Counted from the stretch's first letter, positions 13,317 to 26,200 are shown. The stretch is DNA of 64,000 nt from Hoplostethus atlanticus (GCA_034670405.1 JAXDDX010000005.1:2767001-2831000); one strand, 5' to 3'. Notes: generated by a model from the sequence alone, not told the origin. Translations and numbers: made by a program.

Positions 13317-14553
13317 TTATGTGGCATGCTGAGCCAAGAAGGCTCTTATTCTCTGGAGAAGCTCCTTCTTGACACTATCTGGAACTAAGGCTGCAAGAGA
13401 AAAAAAAAAAAGACATCCATGACCACAACTTATTCATCCATGAAATTAAACCACAGCTCAGTGGAAAATTCTGCAAAAACATGCCGCTTGTAGAGACTCC
13501 CCAAATCGACAGATAGATACCCACGCGCACACACACACACGCACACACACACACACACGCAATGTTCAGTGCATTCCGGGAGTTACTTTGTGATGAAGTG
13601 TTGTAAGTAAAATTTTTGGTGTACCCACTTTCCCTCAACCTGCCTTGTTTACTTCTATTTCTACTTCTATTTTTGAACTGCATACACCCAACTCTGCATG
13701 ACTATGACAATATTGTCTTCTCCTGCCTCTTACTTTAAGCAAACAACACGGAAAAGCAGTCAAAAACCTGCTAGCACACTGAAAAGGCAAGCTAAGTTAC
13801 CTCTTCCTTTCGGAGTGATCTCCACCACGAGGTCCTCCACAGTTACATGCTCCAAGCCTTTTTCTTTGATGACCTCTGCAAACAGAATTGGGTTCAGATG
13901 AAACTTTAACAATCCCTGTAGGGCAATTGGGTCACTGCAGCAGCAGAGGAAGGGATATAGGTAAGAACAGACCAATGGAAGGCAATACAACAATTCCAAT
14001 AACAGAACATACTGCGAATGCAACAGGTAAATCAAGATAACACAAGTAATATTGTCATTTGTACCTCTGCAGTGAGCTTTCATCTGGTCCTTCCATCCAC
14101 ACTCTGTGAGCTTAGCTCTAAGCAACTCTTTCAGCCTGTGTATCAAGCAACAGAGACAATGTCAGAACATAGTTGAACATAACTTAAGACCTTTTACGAT
14201 TCCTTGGGAGCCACTCTTCCAGCCAAAAAACATCAAGCAGCTCTTATTCCTCTCTTATTCCCATATTTTCGTCCAACAAAATACACCATGGAGGGCGATA
14301 GCTAACATTGTGAACCAATATGCCGAATGGACGAGTCTCCTATCAATTCAGAGAAGGTCTTGAGTTTTATTTTATGCTTTTGCTGATAAATAAGGCTAAC
14401 ATCACAGTAAATGACCAATTTCTGAGCTAGTGTCTGCTAACTACTATTACTTAACGTCAGGCGTGCTAGCGGGAAACCTCGTTTACAGCCGGGGCAGTCT
14501 CACCTCTCTCGTTCTCCCATCTCAGTCAACTTCTGGTTTATTGTCGCCCTCAT
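13317..14553 (-). CDS. eny2: ENY2 transcription and export complex 2 subunit (four coding exons)
   Basis: Small helical protein that anchors the deubiquitinase module of the SAGA coactivator and is also part of the TREX-2 mRNA-export complex at the nuclear pore. The minus-strand coding segments are 14553-14504, 14135-14065, 13875-13801 and 13390-13317. Each junction has GT and AG and phases agree, giving 89 residues with stop TAA at 13317-13319. Recognisable blocks are [61 protein letters not shown] and FLAQHAT, covering nearly the whole ENY2 fold. Human ENY2 is about 101 residues. The missing N-terminal residues relate to an unusual start: the codon aligned with the expected Met is ACG (14571-14569), preceded by an in-frame TAA, so the first usable ATG is at 14553. 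A non-coding first exon ending near 14790 is likely. Identity is very secure; the start codon is not. Confidence 0.93.
13527..13558. repeat. (CA)n microsatellite in the last eny2 intron
   Basis: Imperfect CA tract with CGCA interruptions, lying inside the 410-base intron between the last two eny2 coding exons. Confidence 0.9.
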
Positions 14554-14789
14554 TCTTGAATCTATACTCGTATTATTTTACCTGCAAGGACAGAAATACC
14601 ACAGCATGTGAATTTTGCATGTCCACTTTGCACTAGCTAACTGTTAGCAAGTTGGCGTTGCATGTTTGCGGATAACGCTAACCTAGCTACACAACACCTA
14701 CGGTAGCTGCTAGCCACACTATCACTGTCGTTAAAGTGCTATGCAGCTGACTGCTATTTGACAGTAGCAAAAGTTGCCAAACCACTCAC

Positions 14790-14830
14790 CCAAAACTACA
14801 ATTCTCATGATGTGTTTATCATGGTGTGTA
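14790..14830 (-). promoter_or_regulatory. Putative eny2 promoter or first exon with ZNF143-like motif
   Basis: The plus strand at 14795-14812 reads ACTACAATTCTCATGATG, close to the ACTACAATTCCCA..ATGC element bound by ZNF143/THAP11 in many housekeeping promoters. On the minus strand the bases after 14790 read GTGAGT, a good splice donor. A short non-coding exon could therefore end at 14790 and join the acceptor at 14581. Motif presence is seen; function and transcription start are inferred. Confidence 0.45.
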
Positions 14831-15399
14831 TATCTTCAAGGGTAAGAGCTAGCTAGCAAGTTTGCAGATATTGTCAATATTTGTCTACACCTAAAGGTGG
14901 AGAAAACACAGAGCTGCACTCTTCCTCTATTTCCCGTTACCACAAACCACCAGAGTCTGCTTTCAGTCTATTGACGTTAAAGCATAAAATAACGACATAT
15001 CTAGATAACGTCTATTTAAAACATCTCTAAATTACAGGCAAAACGAGAGTACATCCAGGGCTAAATGTATGCTTTACGTATGAGTCGCTTTTGAAAGAAG
15101 AACAACTTTGTTTCAATTTTCTACTCGACCGGTCGCTGTGGTAACGGCTATGCTTTTTACCATTGAGTGAGCCATCTTCTCAATATACCATCTTTGCCCA
15201 CACACAGCCAAAACTTGTGATTCCATCACAAAACACACTCCGAGAAGGAACTCAGATATTTGGTAAAAAGGTTCCTACTTGTTTATTAAGTGCAATGCTC
15301 ATTTACGCCACACGGTAGCAGTATTGGTTAACAGATTTAATGATGAGCTGGGAAAGACGAAGTTCTTGTTCTTTTATAATATATATAATTTAGTTCAAC

Positions 15400-15570
15400 T
15401 GGATGACCCATTCACCCTGCATTCACCCTACTAAGTGTCCTTGAGCAAGTCACTGAATCCCTACCAGTTCCAGGGGTGCTGCTGACCCTGACCTCTGACC
15501 TCCCTGTGGAAGAGGACAAGTGAAAAGTGAATTTCCCTACGTGCAGGGATCAATAAACTATTACCAGGGG
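15400..15570 (+). repeat. Interspersed repeat fragment with AATAAA tail
   Basis: Phrases such as 'gtgtccttgagcaagtcact', 'ccaggggtgctg' and the end 'gaatttccctacgtgcaggg' followed by 'atcaataaa' match a repeat tail found widely in teleosts. It is non-coding and degenerate, and the family is uncertain. Confidence 0.5.
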
Positions 15571-15668
15571 GAGTCATTAAAGTACAGTAAGAGAGTCACT
15601 AAAATAAAGTAGATTATTATTATGTTATCATTTCATATTCCATATATTTCTTGTAAACTCTGTATGTG

Positions 15669-15671
<3 letters not shown>

Positions 15672-15709
<38 letters not shown>
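15672..15709. repeat. (TG)19 microsatellite
   Basis: Pure TG tract of about 38 bases. Confidence 0.95.
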
Positions 15710-15711
<2 letters not shown>

Positions 15712-18700
15712 GCATGTGCAACAAATTCAGGCGTTCATGACAAAGTGTTTGGTTTTGTCACTGGCGTTGATTTGTTTTGAAACACCTAGATTCCCATGGG
15801 AAGTACTTGTGCTGCTGATACTCTGGCTGTGTATTAGCATCAGTGTATAGTCGTGGGCCTTTTAAAAAGTATTGCAACCATTCAGTTTTATGATAGCAAA
15901 TAATGTTTGAACTTGTCTATCCGTCTCTTATTTGGTATTTTTGAGCATTGTGGCAATCTTGAACTACATCGCCATTTGCTAAGGAGATGGCTAAGAATGA
16001 CACTTTCTTTGGTAAACCACTTTGTCAATGATTGCTCCAAGTCAGCTCCGAGCAGTCCTTGAACTGAATAAAATGACCTGCCACTTTCTATCTTCCTTTA
16101 AAATCACTTCAAAGGGGCGAAAATCAAACTGCATTAACTGCCTGTCATTTAACTTCCATCATCGGCTGCAAGCATTCTCTTCATTTTACTAAGCAGTTCT
16201 CTCATTTCCACCTCTAAACCCTTTGCCTCTGTCATGCCCCCGTGGGTCCCGCCTTCCTTTTTTTGAGAATCTTATCAGAATATTCGCTCCCGTCTCGGGA
16301 GGGCTGAATGGCATGGATTACAAATGGATTTAGCTGTATTAATTTAAAAGAGAGAGTAAAAGCCTGCAGATATATAGTTCATTTTGGGAGAGAGCCGAAA
16401 CAACGGGGGGAGTGGATTGTAACACCTAGTTGTCTTGCACAGGTGATGGAAGGTGGCTTTGGTGTTAAATGTCAATGAAAAAAAAAAATCCGCCAATGAA
16501 AAGTTTTAAACAAAGGCAGAGTATTGAGAATAAGAAGGGAAGTGAAGCTGTGATGCATGTCGGGGTTACGACACATCTCAAATGATGCTGTGACGTCCTG
16601 TCTTGCATAACGAATAAGTCTGAACTTTCTGGTGGTTAAAATAATAAATGAAAGTCGAAGAAAACCCCTTAAATCTAAAGTTCTGGGACTTTTTTTGCCT
16701 TATTATTTGAAAAAACATATGGCACTTCGAGTGTTCTGCTCAGTTGCTCAGTTTAATCAAACACTTTGCTGACTTCTGGTAGCTCTGGTAGGTTTAATTG
16801 CTCCTGTCTCGTTGACTTCGTTGACAGATCTAGGCTAAATTGACAGTACAGATGTCCTCGTTGCAGGAGACCCGCACTAAAAAGAAACTTTAAAGAAAGG
16901 AAATGTCAAGGCTTTGCACCGCGAAACACCGTTTTGCGCCCTTTAAAGAAAGTGACAACAGGAAAAAGCTTTTGCGTGCCGTGCACGGGCCCGGACCAGG
17001 ACTTGAAATGTCATGTCTAAATAGGAAAAAATCTTTTGAAGTCCTTTGAAGCCTGACTGAAAATGATTCTCTGTCTGGCGCAGAGAGTGGGATTTAAGAG
17101 GGCTGCTATCTCATGTTCAAGTGGGAAATGTCTCCCCCACCCTCCCCCTCTGCATCACTTCATGACAGACTGATTGATGGACTACCTGTTCTAGGTGAGC
17201 TAATGGTCTTCTGCGTGGGCAGACCTGCAGGACAGAGATACAGAGAGAAGACCTGTCTGTCTGTCTGTCTGGGGGTTCAGTTACTTATCAGCTCCTGACA
17301 TTTAGCCGATGCTCTGAGGAGAGGGAGACGAAAGGTAGCGTGGTCTTTCATCGGGGTTGATCATCATTTCTTCGGCTCAGACAGTACGGAGTGTTTAGAC
17401 CCCTTGTTGAGATTAGTGGACAAGCAAGCTCCAGCAGATGCGCCTTTGAGGTGAAAGGGGAGGGACTCGGTGCAATAAGGTGTAGGAAGAATTTTCCCTC
17501 CCACCCCAGTTCCTAATCTGCTCCCCCCTCCGCAACCCGCTGCAGCCTCAGCCTATTACCGCAGTTATCTTGGCAGCCTGGGGCAGCTAGACAGCAAGGG
17601 GGAGGCGAGCTGCTGTACTCCCAGCAAAAAACAAAAAGAGGAGGGAGGTGGGACCCATAGGGACTTCTTCGCGATTGGGTAACCATAAAACACTAGACTT
17701 GGCGCAGTGGTCGGGGATTTTACGAGGGTTATAGCGCGAGGTTCTTCACCTCGTTCCATTTGAAGTCAGCAATTATTTTCCCCTGCAAGAAGTTTGAGAG
17801 AGGACCATACGTGGGAGGGAAAATATGAGGGGAAAAAAGTGGATAATTGTCAAATAATTTATGAGGACTAAGGCAGATAAGCGAGCTCAGCCTGGCAAGG
17901 CCCCGGAGAGCTTGTCCTCAAACTCTAAATTTGGTGTCTACAATAAGCCGGGTGTGTTTTATGGCTTTGCCACATAGCAGACAATCCCCCCCCCCCACCG
18001 TCTTTTTACAAGTCAGTTCAGCTGATGTGTTAATAATATATGGCAATTCACAATTGGCGTGGTTCGCAAAGCAAAACAGCCTTAGATTTCTGCGGAAAAA
18101 ACACGATGCAACAGGAAACCGCGGGTAACCGGGGCGGGAACCACCTGCGCTGGTCCGCTAGCAACCAGCTCACTATAATTACCGCTTCAGTGTTAATCGG
18201 ACTGCAAATTGACGAAAGAGCAGAGTACCATTCATCAGAACTATTTCTCTACCAGGACCTCTAAGCAGTAATTATCTTTTTCCTATGATATAATTTTGAA
18301 CAGAAAAACACTGCGTTGTAAAATAGCGCATTGTGCGCGGGGAGGGGAAGCGTACACTACAATTGTTTTGAACTGGAACAAGGGTTAGAGAAGTGTCTTC
18401 CTCTGAGGGATGATGATGATAAAATAACTGGATAATTATGTGCCATGATCTCTACTGTAGCACTTCTCCTATATACTCATGGTGCGAAGTAAAAGGGCAC
18501 ATCACAGCTGAATATCACCGTATTTTATTATGCTTCTGCACATAATCGGGGTCAATAAATTGAGAAGTGGATGCGTATTTATTACAGATGAGGAATCAAT
18601 CCCCCATTTTTTTTTTACCGTGGAAATGTTTCCCCGCATCGCCATGCGCATCATGTCTCTGTAATCACCACTGGCATCCTTTTTGAAATGCTTTCCCCAC

Positions 18701-21511
18701 CTTGCTAATGCATTAGAGAGGCTAGATTGTAATTACGCCACATAGCAGAGTATAGCGTTCTGCTGCCGCCGTTGTACCAGCCAGATCCAGCAGCAGTCAA
18801 ACCGGGGGGACCAGCTGCACTTGGCAGACCCAAATTGCGGAAGACTGGGATGCGGTTCAGAAAAACCTAATTATTTTTCAGTCCGTACGGGAACGATCTC
18901 GCCTCTCTCAACTCTCTCAACTCTCTCAACAGGCTTCATGTTACTCCAAATGCGTTTCCCAGAGGTGACTATTACCCCGAAGGCAAACAAACCCTTCAAA
19001 CCGTGCAAATACATTCATTTGCCCGTTTACTGACGTCTTGCAGGATAATATGACGTGCCCAGTGAAATAAACAAGCGCTGTCAGCCTAATGAGGGTCCAA
19101 GTGGTCAAATATATCCAAGAGTATACTTTATGCACCTAGAAATATTAAGTTTGAATGTGTTTGACTCTGTTGTAACCGCTCTCCATCCTTATTTTGAGCC
19201 TAATTCACCCCTAAGGCAGGATTGTTCCTCTGTTGTCCCGTGTAATTTATCTGTAACTGGCAGCAACGTTGGGTTTTAAAGTGCACGCGGGCAGACACTT
19301 TTATGCTGCAGCTGATATATATCGCATCAACGACAGTCTGAAAAGTTGGCTACGCTGATGAATTAGCAATGCACTTATTTAGCACCAGCAAAAAATTTGA
19401 ACAGTTGTCAACACTGAGATATTTAAAACGCGCCGTTTCCTGGCCCGCCTTGCGTGCGGCTGTCACCGGAGTTTAGTCTCCCGAGTGATGATCTCCAATT
19501 GCCGTTTTCTCTTCCAACTCTGCCAAAAGTGGACAACCAGCATTTTTTGCTATAGCGGCTTCCAGAGGATAGCAATTTTCTCCCCACTTTGTGCCCCCTC
19601 TGCATGTCTCCCCATTGGCAACGAATGGGCGACACTCTCCACCGCTCAAACCACTGCTAGTGTAAATTCGGTGCTGCTGTTTCCAGTAAATTATACTTTT
19701 TTTATTTTGTGTACCCATATCTCTCTCAGAGTTGTGGCCCCCCAGTATATCAGACTATGAAATAACGTAGGCCTATAGTAAAACTGTAGGGCCGGTCATT
19801 CTTTCCCTTTTTCTCTCTGACTTCCTCTCTGTCTAATGTGTGCACACCTAAGTGTCTTCTTCAGCAAACACAGTAGTGAGCCAGTGATGCACTTAAAGGC
19901 AAGCATCGCTCAGGCTTCGGCAGTCTGATGCCAGGGCCATCGTGTGTGTGTGTGTGTGTGTGTGCATTAGCGGAAGTAGAATATGACGGGCCCTAGTGCC
20001 AAAAAAAAAAAAATGACACCTTTTTTGATGTGTTGTATGAATTAATTTTTTTCATTTAATTTCATGTAATGTCATTGATGAGAGCATTTATGTTACAATA
20101 ATGAAACAATTCAACTTTCAACAATTCTTAAAACAGAGGATGAGATGCATATGAACAAGAGGGGGTGTAAAAGATGACCAATGTGCACCGACTTTAGACC
20201 ATTAGGCAGGTTCCTCTGTGGCGTAAGCACTATCTGTCATTGTCAAACTGAAGGGGGCCCGCTTTGAAACCATTACCCGTGTGTGTGTGTGTGTGTGAGA
20301 GAGAGTTTGTTGCCTCACCGTGAGTGACAATGACATTGGGACCAGTCAGGGCCCCTGCACCTGATGTAAGACCCAATCCAGAATCCAAATGTAAACCAAA
20401 TCGATCCAGATTAAGAAAGGCAGGATATATGATTGGATTGCTAATTTCACAGTCACATTTATTGACTGAGCATTTAAAGTGGTAATCTTTCACGTGGTCT
20501 CCATCTTTGTCTCTCAGCCTCATCACTGTGGTGTTTCTGCACTACTCTCCCCAGAGATCACCTGTCAATCAAACAGTGTGTCCAGCACTGTGACGGCCTT
20601 TCTCCTTGGATTTTCTGTTGCTGAAGTTTGAGTTTCTGTAGGTGGCGCTCTTTTCTTTGTCTGTTCAGCCATGGTGGCTATCGCTGCTCATGCTAACTAC
20701 CCAGTTCTTCTTCTGTTTATTTCCAAATGAACCGCTGCTGCTGCTGGAACGCATCACTTCCTTTCCCCAGGAAAGATATACCTGACAGCTTTCATGGACT
20801 GGCTATAGGTTGAATCACTGCTGTGTTATATCAATCAGTGATAGAGAGGAGCAAAATGGACTTTTATTTATATGAAAATGTCACAGATTATTACTTTAAA
20901 AGGGTTTGACATAAGACATCAAGGCTATATTCACATGGATGATCCAACTATCTATCCACTAAAACATGACAATTTTATAAGAGGTATTAAGATGATCATT
21001 TTAATTTAACCAATAGATACGCAATAAATAAAAACACACTTTAATCACTTCAGAATAAAAAATATATACAGTACATACAGTACATATATATATATACAAA
21101 ATATATACAATAAACTATTACATACACATACATACCCATACATTCACACATAAAACCAATCACATACACACCCTCCTTCCTATTTACCTGTTTCATGTAA
21201 CAGCCGTAATCTAAAGATGTTCTCTACATACGTCTTAAATCTATTTTGCCTTAAATTCCCGTTAGACTCTTTCATGCTGGCAATCTTTTTCTTTTTTTTT
21301 GGCTCTCTCATTTCGGAAAGAAAGTCTATCCTCTGTCTGTCGTATTGCAAAGACCCCGTGTTTATATTCCCATCATCACTGAGCGCAGAAGAAAACCCCC
21401 AGAATTGGGTCTTTAAGGCCTTTTTGAATGCCATAATCACCAGTGTGTGCCACAGCTGCTTCTCAGCTTTCCTAAATGATGTACCGCTAAGGGGGTGATC
21501 TGTCGTTGGCG

Positions 21512-21515
<4 letters not shown>

Positions 21516-21565
<50 letters not shown>
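21516..21565. repeat. (GA)25 microsatellite
   Basis: Pure GA tract of 50 bases, producing a spurious Arg-Glu repeat reading frame. Confidence 0.96.
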
Positions 21566-21568
<3 letters not shown>

Positions 21569-21752
21569 CAGACAGAGTGGTGCTCATCGCTCATGCTCTC
21601 CTGTTTGTCCATGTTGGCGGGAGAGGAGTGCTCTGTGTGCGCCGAGGCTCCCTGACTTCATTAGCAGGGAAGGGCAGCCGGTCTTGATAAATGGTTCCAC
21701 TTGGTGAGACACATTTGTCACCTCCCTCGCAATATCACACAGAGAATCATGG

Positions 21753-21792
21753 AAACACACACACACACACAACACACAACACACAACACACA
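21753..21792. repeat. CA microsatellite with an 'aacacac' tandem
   Basis: A pure CA tract grades into three 'aacacac' units. Confidence 0.88.
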
Positions 21793-23008
21793 TGCTCACA
21801 AAAAAAGAAACTCAGTGAGAAAGCAACCGACGCTTCGCCGGGGTTTTAGTTATGAAGGCTGTTACGGCGAGACAGAAACAGCCATCACGCTGTCAGTGAT
21901 GAAGGGGCTGAGCTTTAAGTGTTTGCTGCTTACCGGCTACGCTGTCACAACTCGGCGTTCATCACCGCGTTGATGAGCTTGCCGCGTCCCATAATTTACC
22001 GCTACTTTATGTCTGTGGAAATGAAAAATAAGCGCCGTTTGCATTGATTTTCCACTTTGCAGTGAGTTAGCAGTTTCCCTTTTGCCCCAATATGCTTAGG
22101 TAACCAGAATGTCTTTATTAAATGGTAATCAGGTTTTGCAACTGGCTATCTGTATAATCCTTACAGCTTCATCATACATGTGGACAGTATTGTTGGTTTA
22201 GTGAAATGTGCCCGCCTTTGGCTACTCTATGCTAGTCTATGGGCAGAAATCCTATTTATATGCTTGAAACGGGCTCACGTAGGAGTCCAGAATGCCTAGA
22301 CATTGATCAATGGCCGCTATGAGAGGAGACGGGGGAAGTGAGGGGATACAAAAAAAAAAAATCCAGATTGGCAAACTGAAGTGTCTTTTCAATATGCTCA
22401 ATTGCAAGTATAATTCTGCACTTCATCTTGTTATTTCAGCATTTTTACACAACACGATTATCTGCCCAGAGGCCTCTTCCTGCTGTGGTAGTTGGCAATC
22501 CATGGCTGTTGCACAGGCTATCCCAACTTATTGTGTGTGTTGCTGATTCCATGAGGGCTCCATAAATGTTTATGTTAGTTTATTTATAGCAATGTGCCAT
22601 CTTCAACACGGTTTTAAGAGCATTCAGCCTGCCGCATCATGCCAGCTCAACATGCCAACACTCTTTTGATTTTCTTATTGGACAAAAGGCTTTTAAAAAT
22701 AGGTGTTAAGAAAGCATGTTCAGGTATTTCTGATTTCCTCTTGGTTCAGGATGCTTTCTGCTTGAAGGACTTTTAGAATTGCACCTGGGATCACATATCC
22801 GTGAAATACGGCATCCAAGCTGCGCTGTGAGCAACTAGGTCAGTGGCGTATTGATTATAACGTCCACCAACGTTCGGGTCCGATCCCTGGAAGACTCATA
22901 TCATCGATCGAACCGGATGCCTCTCTCCTTGACCATAAGCATTAAAAGAGAAGGAGTAAGCCTCTGTGATGGGATACACAGCTTTGTTCAGCGGGGTGGA
23001 CTTCTAGC

Positions 23009-23339
23009 TTAAAGGAAAAAAATCCACCCTAAAACGCTTCGACTCATTTGTTGTTTGGCAGTGTGTTTTTTCAGATAGTAGACGACGCCACGCTGAGATA
23101 TTTCCACTGCAGCTACAATGGAGTTTAACAGGGGAAAATTAATAGCAATATCACTATGAATATAGAGGGGGGAGGAGCTTCTTTATGGGTCGTAAAAATG
23201 CATTGAGCTGAATTCAGGGGACAACAACAAACCAAATGGGGACTGAATAGAAGTTTACCCTCCACCATATCTTCAGACCCACTGAGAAGATTGTAAGGTA
23301 GACTAGTGGAAGTGGAAATCTTGCATAGACTGCCTTTAA
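23009..23339. mobile_element. Putative TTAA-flanked non-autonomous DNA element
   Basis: The segment is bounded by TTAA at 23009-23012 and 23336-23339. Inside, the ends read AGGAAAAA and, inverted, AGGCAGTC, so the outer TTAAAGG is palindromic between the ends. Internal text such as 'aaatccaccctaaaacg' and 'gtctatgcaagattt' resembles short DNA-element ends common in fish. It is about 330 bases with no coding capacity. TTAA duplications are typical of piggyBac-like elements, but the inverted match is short, so the class is tentative. Confidence 0.35.
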
Positions 23340-23399
23340 CTGTTTCATGCCACATAGACACAAGAGGGAAAACACCAATATACCTGTTTGTCAATACAG

Positions 23400-23530
23400 T
23401 TTTTGAAGATTTTGTAGCATCAAATTTTATGATATTGAATATCAGCCTTAAATTTTAGTTATCGGCAGCTTCAGTCCAGAAACGTCAGCCTTCAAAAATC
23501 AGTCGAACCCTACTAGGAGCCACTGGTTTG
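23400..23530 (+). repeat. Interspersed repeat fragment
   Basis: 'gatattgaatatcagcc', 'ttatcggcagctt', 'cttcaaaaatcagtcgaacc' and 'ctact' resemble a repetitive 'atcggcc..aaaatcggtcgaacc' sequence common in teleosts. It is non-coding and degenerate. Confidence 0.35.
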
Positions 23531-24864
23531 CACAAGGCTTTTCTTACGCTTACTCTGAACAAGCCGGTTTTGAGTAACACACCCTGCTTAACAAAACTCA
23601 GCCGCAACAATCCCCCGTGGGCTGGACCTCATCAGCCCACATGGCAAACAGTGGCTTGACACATTGCGTGTTTACCTCCGATCATCTGGTTAAAGTGGGT
23701 TTATTTTGCAAAGTCGTTTCAGTCCGTAGCCCCTTCGTCGTATTAGGAAATGAGATCGCATCCTTATGTCCTTATCGGCAACTAGAAGCCGCCATAGCTG
23801 GATCTCCACCCCCCAGCGAGTACTTCCTGGCTGTCCTTTCCCAGTCTTCCTCCACAAGAAGATTGAGTCACTTTGCAATGATAAAACTACGCTGCGCTCT
23901 GTTAGGTTGCCACAGTAACTACTGAGTGCACGGCATTACCTTGAATGGAGCACCACTGGACGTCGTGCGGCGCAGCGCGTTGTATTCTCTCTGAAAGGGG
24001 TCGGCGAGGAGACATTATTATTCCGTATCCCTGAAAAGGTTAATGCACTCCCTGACTAATTCTACTCCCCCATCTTTTTTTTTTTGCAGCAAGCTTTGTA
24101 TCTTCATTTAGTGACCTATTAAGTCATGAGAATTTAATGCTGCAGACAAACGCGAATCGCCGATGGCTCATTTCACTCAATTCCGCTGAGTATTTTCGTC
24201 TGTCAAATGAGAGATGGTATATTTCCCCCCCCAAATTTTTGATCCTTGCTGATGCTGTCAAAGCATGCAGCTGTTTTTCTATAGCACTCATCTTCATCAC
24301 ACAGGGGAAACATTTTTCAAAAGCTCAAAGTCTTTGAACTTGTTCTTCCTCCTAGACATATAGGCTGATGTATATTTGATGGATTCTTTCCTTTAGAAGC
24401 TGAATTGACAGATTCGTTTGACATGAGAGGGGAAAAGAACCACCGAGCCTCGCCACTGGGCACACGGCAGCAGTAGGAGTTGATTGTTGATCAGCGGGGA
24501 GCAAGGGAAGAACAAAGAATGCATGCCATCTTTGTTTTTCTCGATTGTACCTTCATCACCGCACAGGAAAGACTCTTTTAAAGAAACGAAAAAACAAGAT
24601 AAAGCAAGACAAGAAAGGTACTTAGAACCAGTTAACAAGATTACACGAAGGCGGAAGCGGTGAGCTCATCGCTTACATTTTCTCAGACCGAGCTCTTCAA
24701 ATGTTTAATGCTCTTAACGGAGGCACAGATGCTGGGTGACGTCTCTTGTTTTACAGAAGAATAAATACACCTGAACAACTCCACAATGGATGGTGACGGC
24801 ATCGTGGCCTCCAGCATCAGCAGCAGCGGCAGCGGGGGCTGGAAAGATTACCAAATTATCCTGA

Positions 24865-24965
24865 AGTAGAAGGAGGAAGTTCTACTGGTACTTTGCTGAA
24901 ATTTTACTTAAGTAGAAGTGAAATTACTGGTGAAAAAATGTGCTTGAGTAAAATAAAAAACAAAA
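24865..24965 (+). repeat. 'acttaagtagaagt' interspersed repeat fragment
   Basis: 'tttacttaagtagaagtgaa', 'attactggtgaaaaaatg' and 'cttgagtaaaa' form a sequence that recurs through many fish genomes. It is short and non-coding. Confidence 0.5.
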
Positions 24966-25974
24966 AAAGTGTATGAAGCTTTGATGTGGCTAACATATGA
25001 GTCATGCAATATAAAAGGGACTAGAGGAGTTGAGCATCCTGAAATGCATGCCATTATTCAATCTGTGATAAAGAATCATGAGAAAATGCCCATAATGCCC
25101 ATAATGCTACTATAATGACTGTATTACTCTGAGGAAGAGACTGAAAGAGCAAGACGGGACTGTAAAAGAGAAAACCAGACAGGAACAGAAAGTGGGCAAT
25201 CATGACAGTGGCAGAGAGAGGAGAGGGAAAAACAGGAGGGTAGGCAGAAAGATGAAGAACGCTCTTTGCTTTCAGTGTCGTAAAACTGGGCCGCTACCCA
25301 TCTCTTTGTTTCATACGTAAACGCCGGAGTTGCTCCATTCCCTCCAGACACAATCCACTTTGTTCCGTCATTTTTTTGGGGGTATTTGTTGCTCCCCCTT
25401 TTAGCGTTCAGAGGGACTGCGTGTCCCTTAGTCTGGGCGCGTTTGATAAAAAGCGAGGATTACTGTGAAACTACACCAAGCGCACGTTAATAATGTATGA
25501 ATTGCTTGCTGGCTTTGAATAATTCAAATAGACGTATGGCGTTTGTGAGTAGAGATTTGAATGTGTGGCATGGGGGTAGTGTGTGTGTGTGTGTGTGAGA
25601 GAGAGTTAGACCGATTTAAAGGCTGATATTTTATTCTGTAGCTATTACATCTGCGAGGGTTCTGTGTTTTCCCCCAGACCGCCGCGTGTCACTGAAACTG
25701 CCCACTGAAACCCATACTAATGAAATTCAATTGGGAGCTTTATCAGCTTTTAAAGGCAGGGTGACCCACCACACCTGTCCAATGAATAAATAAAATGTGC
25801 AAGGAACATTTACTCGCAAGGTTTCACAACCCCTGAAAGTCCTCCCACACCACACGGGAATGGTGACCGAAAGCAAATACCTTCGCCAACGCTGAGCAAT
25901 TCTCTAACTTGCTGTTCCACCCAAAGACCTCATTCCTATCACTTAAGTTATAAGTTGAATTGATTTCTTGACCC

Positions 25975-26200
25975 TGTCAACATCCCCTTAGGATTTGGAA
26001 TCTAATCTCCATCTCCATTAGTTTCATAGTTATGGCTGAAATACGATAAGCGTCTAATAGCAGACATTCCAGATCCCAATTACCACCGAAATCGAATCAA
26101 TTGTTCCTTGGCCCGAGGCCTATCTGTCCACCAAATATCATGCAAATCTGTTCGTTTTTGGGATATCCTGCTTTTGTGGAAATGTTGCATTAGAATCTAT
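25975..26200 (+). repeat. Retro-element-like repeat fragment
   Basis: 'caccgaaatcgaatcaattg', 'ttccttggcccgaggcc', 'tgtccaccaaatatcatgca' and 'gggatatcctgct' follow the order seen in widespread animal LINE-like 3' segments. No reverse transcriptase coding is visible. Confidence 0.4.

Larger units (their letters stand above)
15200..23000. other. Gene desert, left part
   Basis: No protein-coding exon is recognisable on either strand. If the vertebrate order were intact, nudcd1 would begin here on the plus strand, head-to-head with eny2, but no reading frame resembles its beta-propeller or CS domain. Contents are a GT microsatellite (15672-15709), a retro-element tail near 15.4-15.57 kb, GT/GA tracts near 19.94 and 20.28 kb, a large GA tract (21.5 kb) and AT-rich DNA near 21.0-21.1 kb. 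Conserved regulatory elements cannot be assessed by eye. Confidence 0.5.

Noticed and set aside
22840-22905. tRNA-like fragment with 'gttcgggtccgatccc'
   Set aside because: Only a B-box-like string is visible, with no matching A box or stems. Too weak to call.
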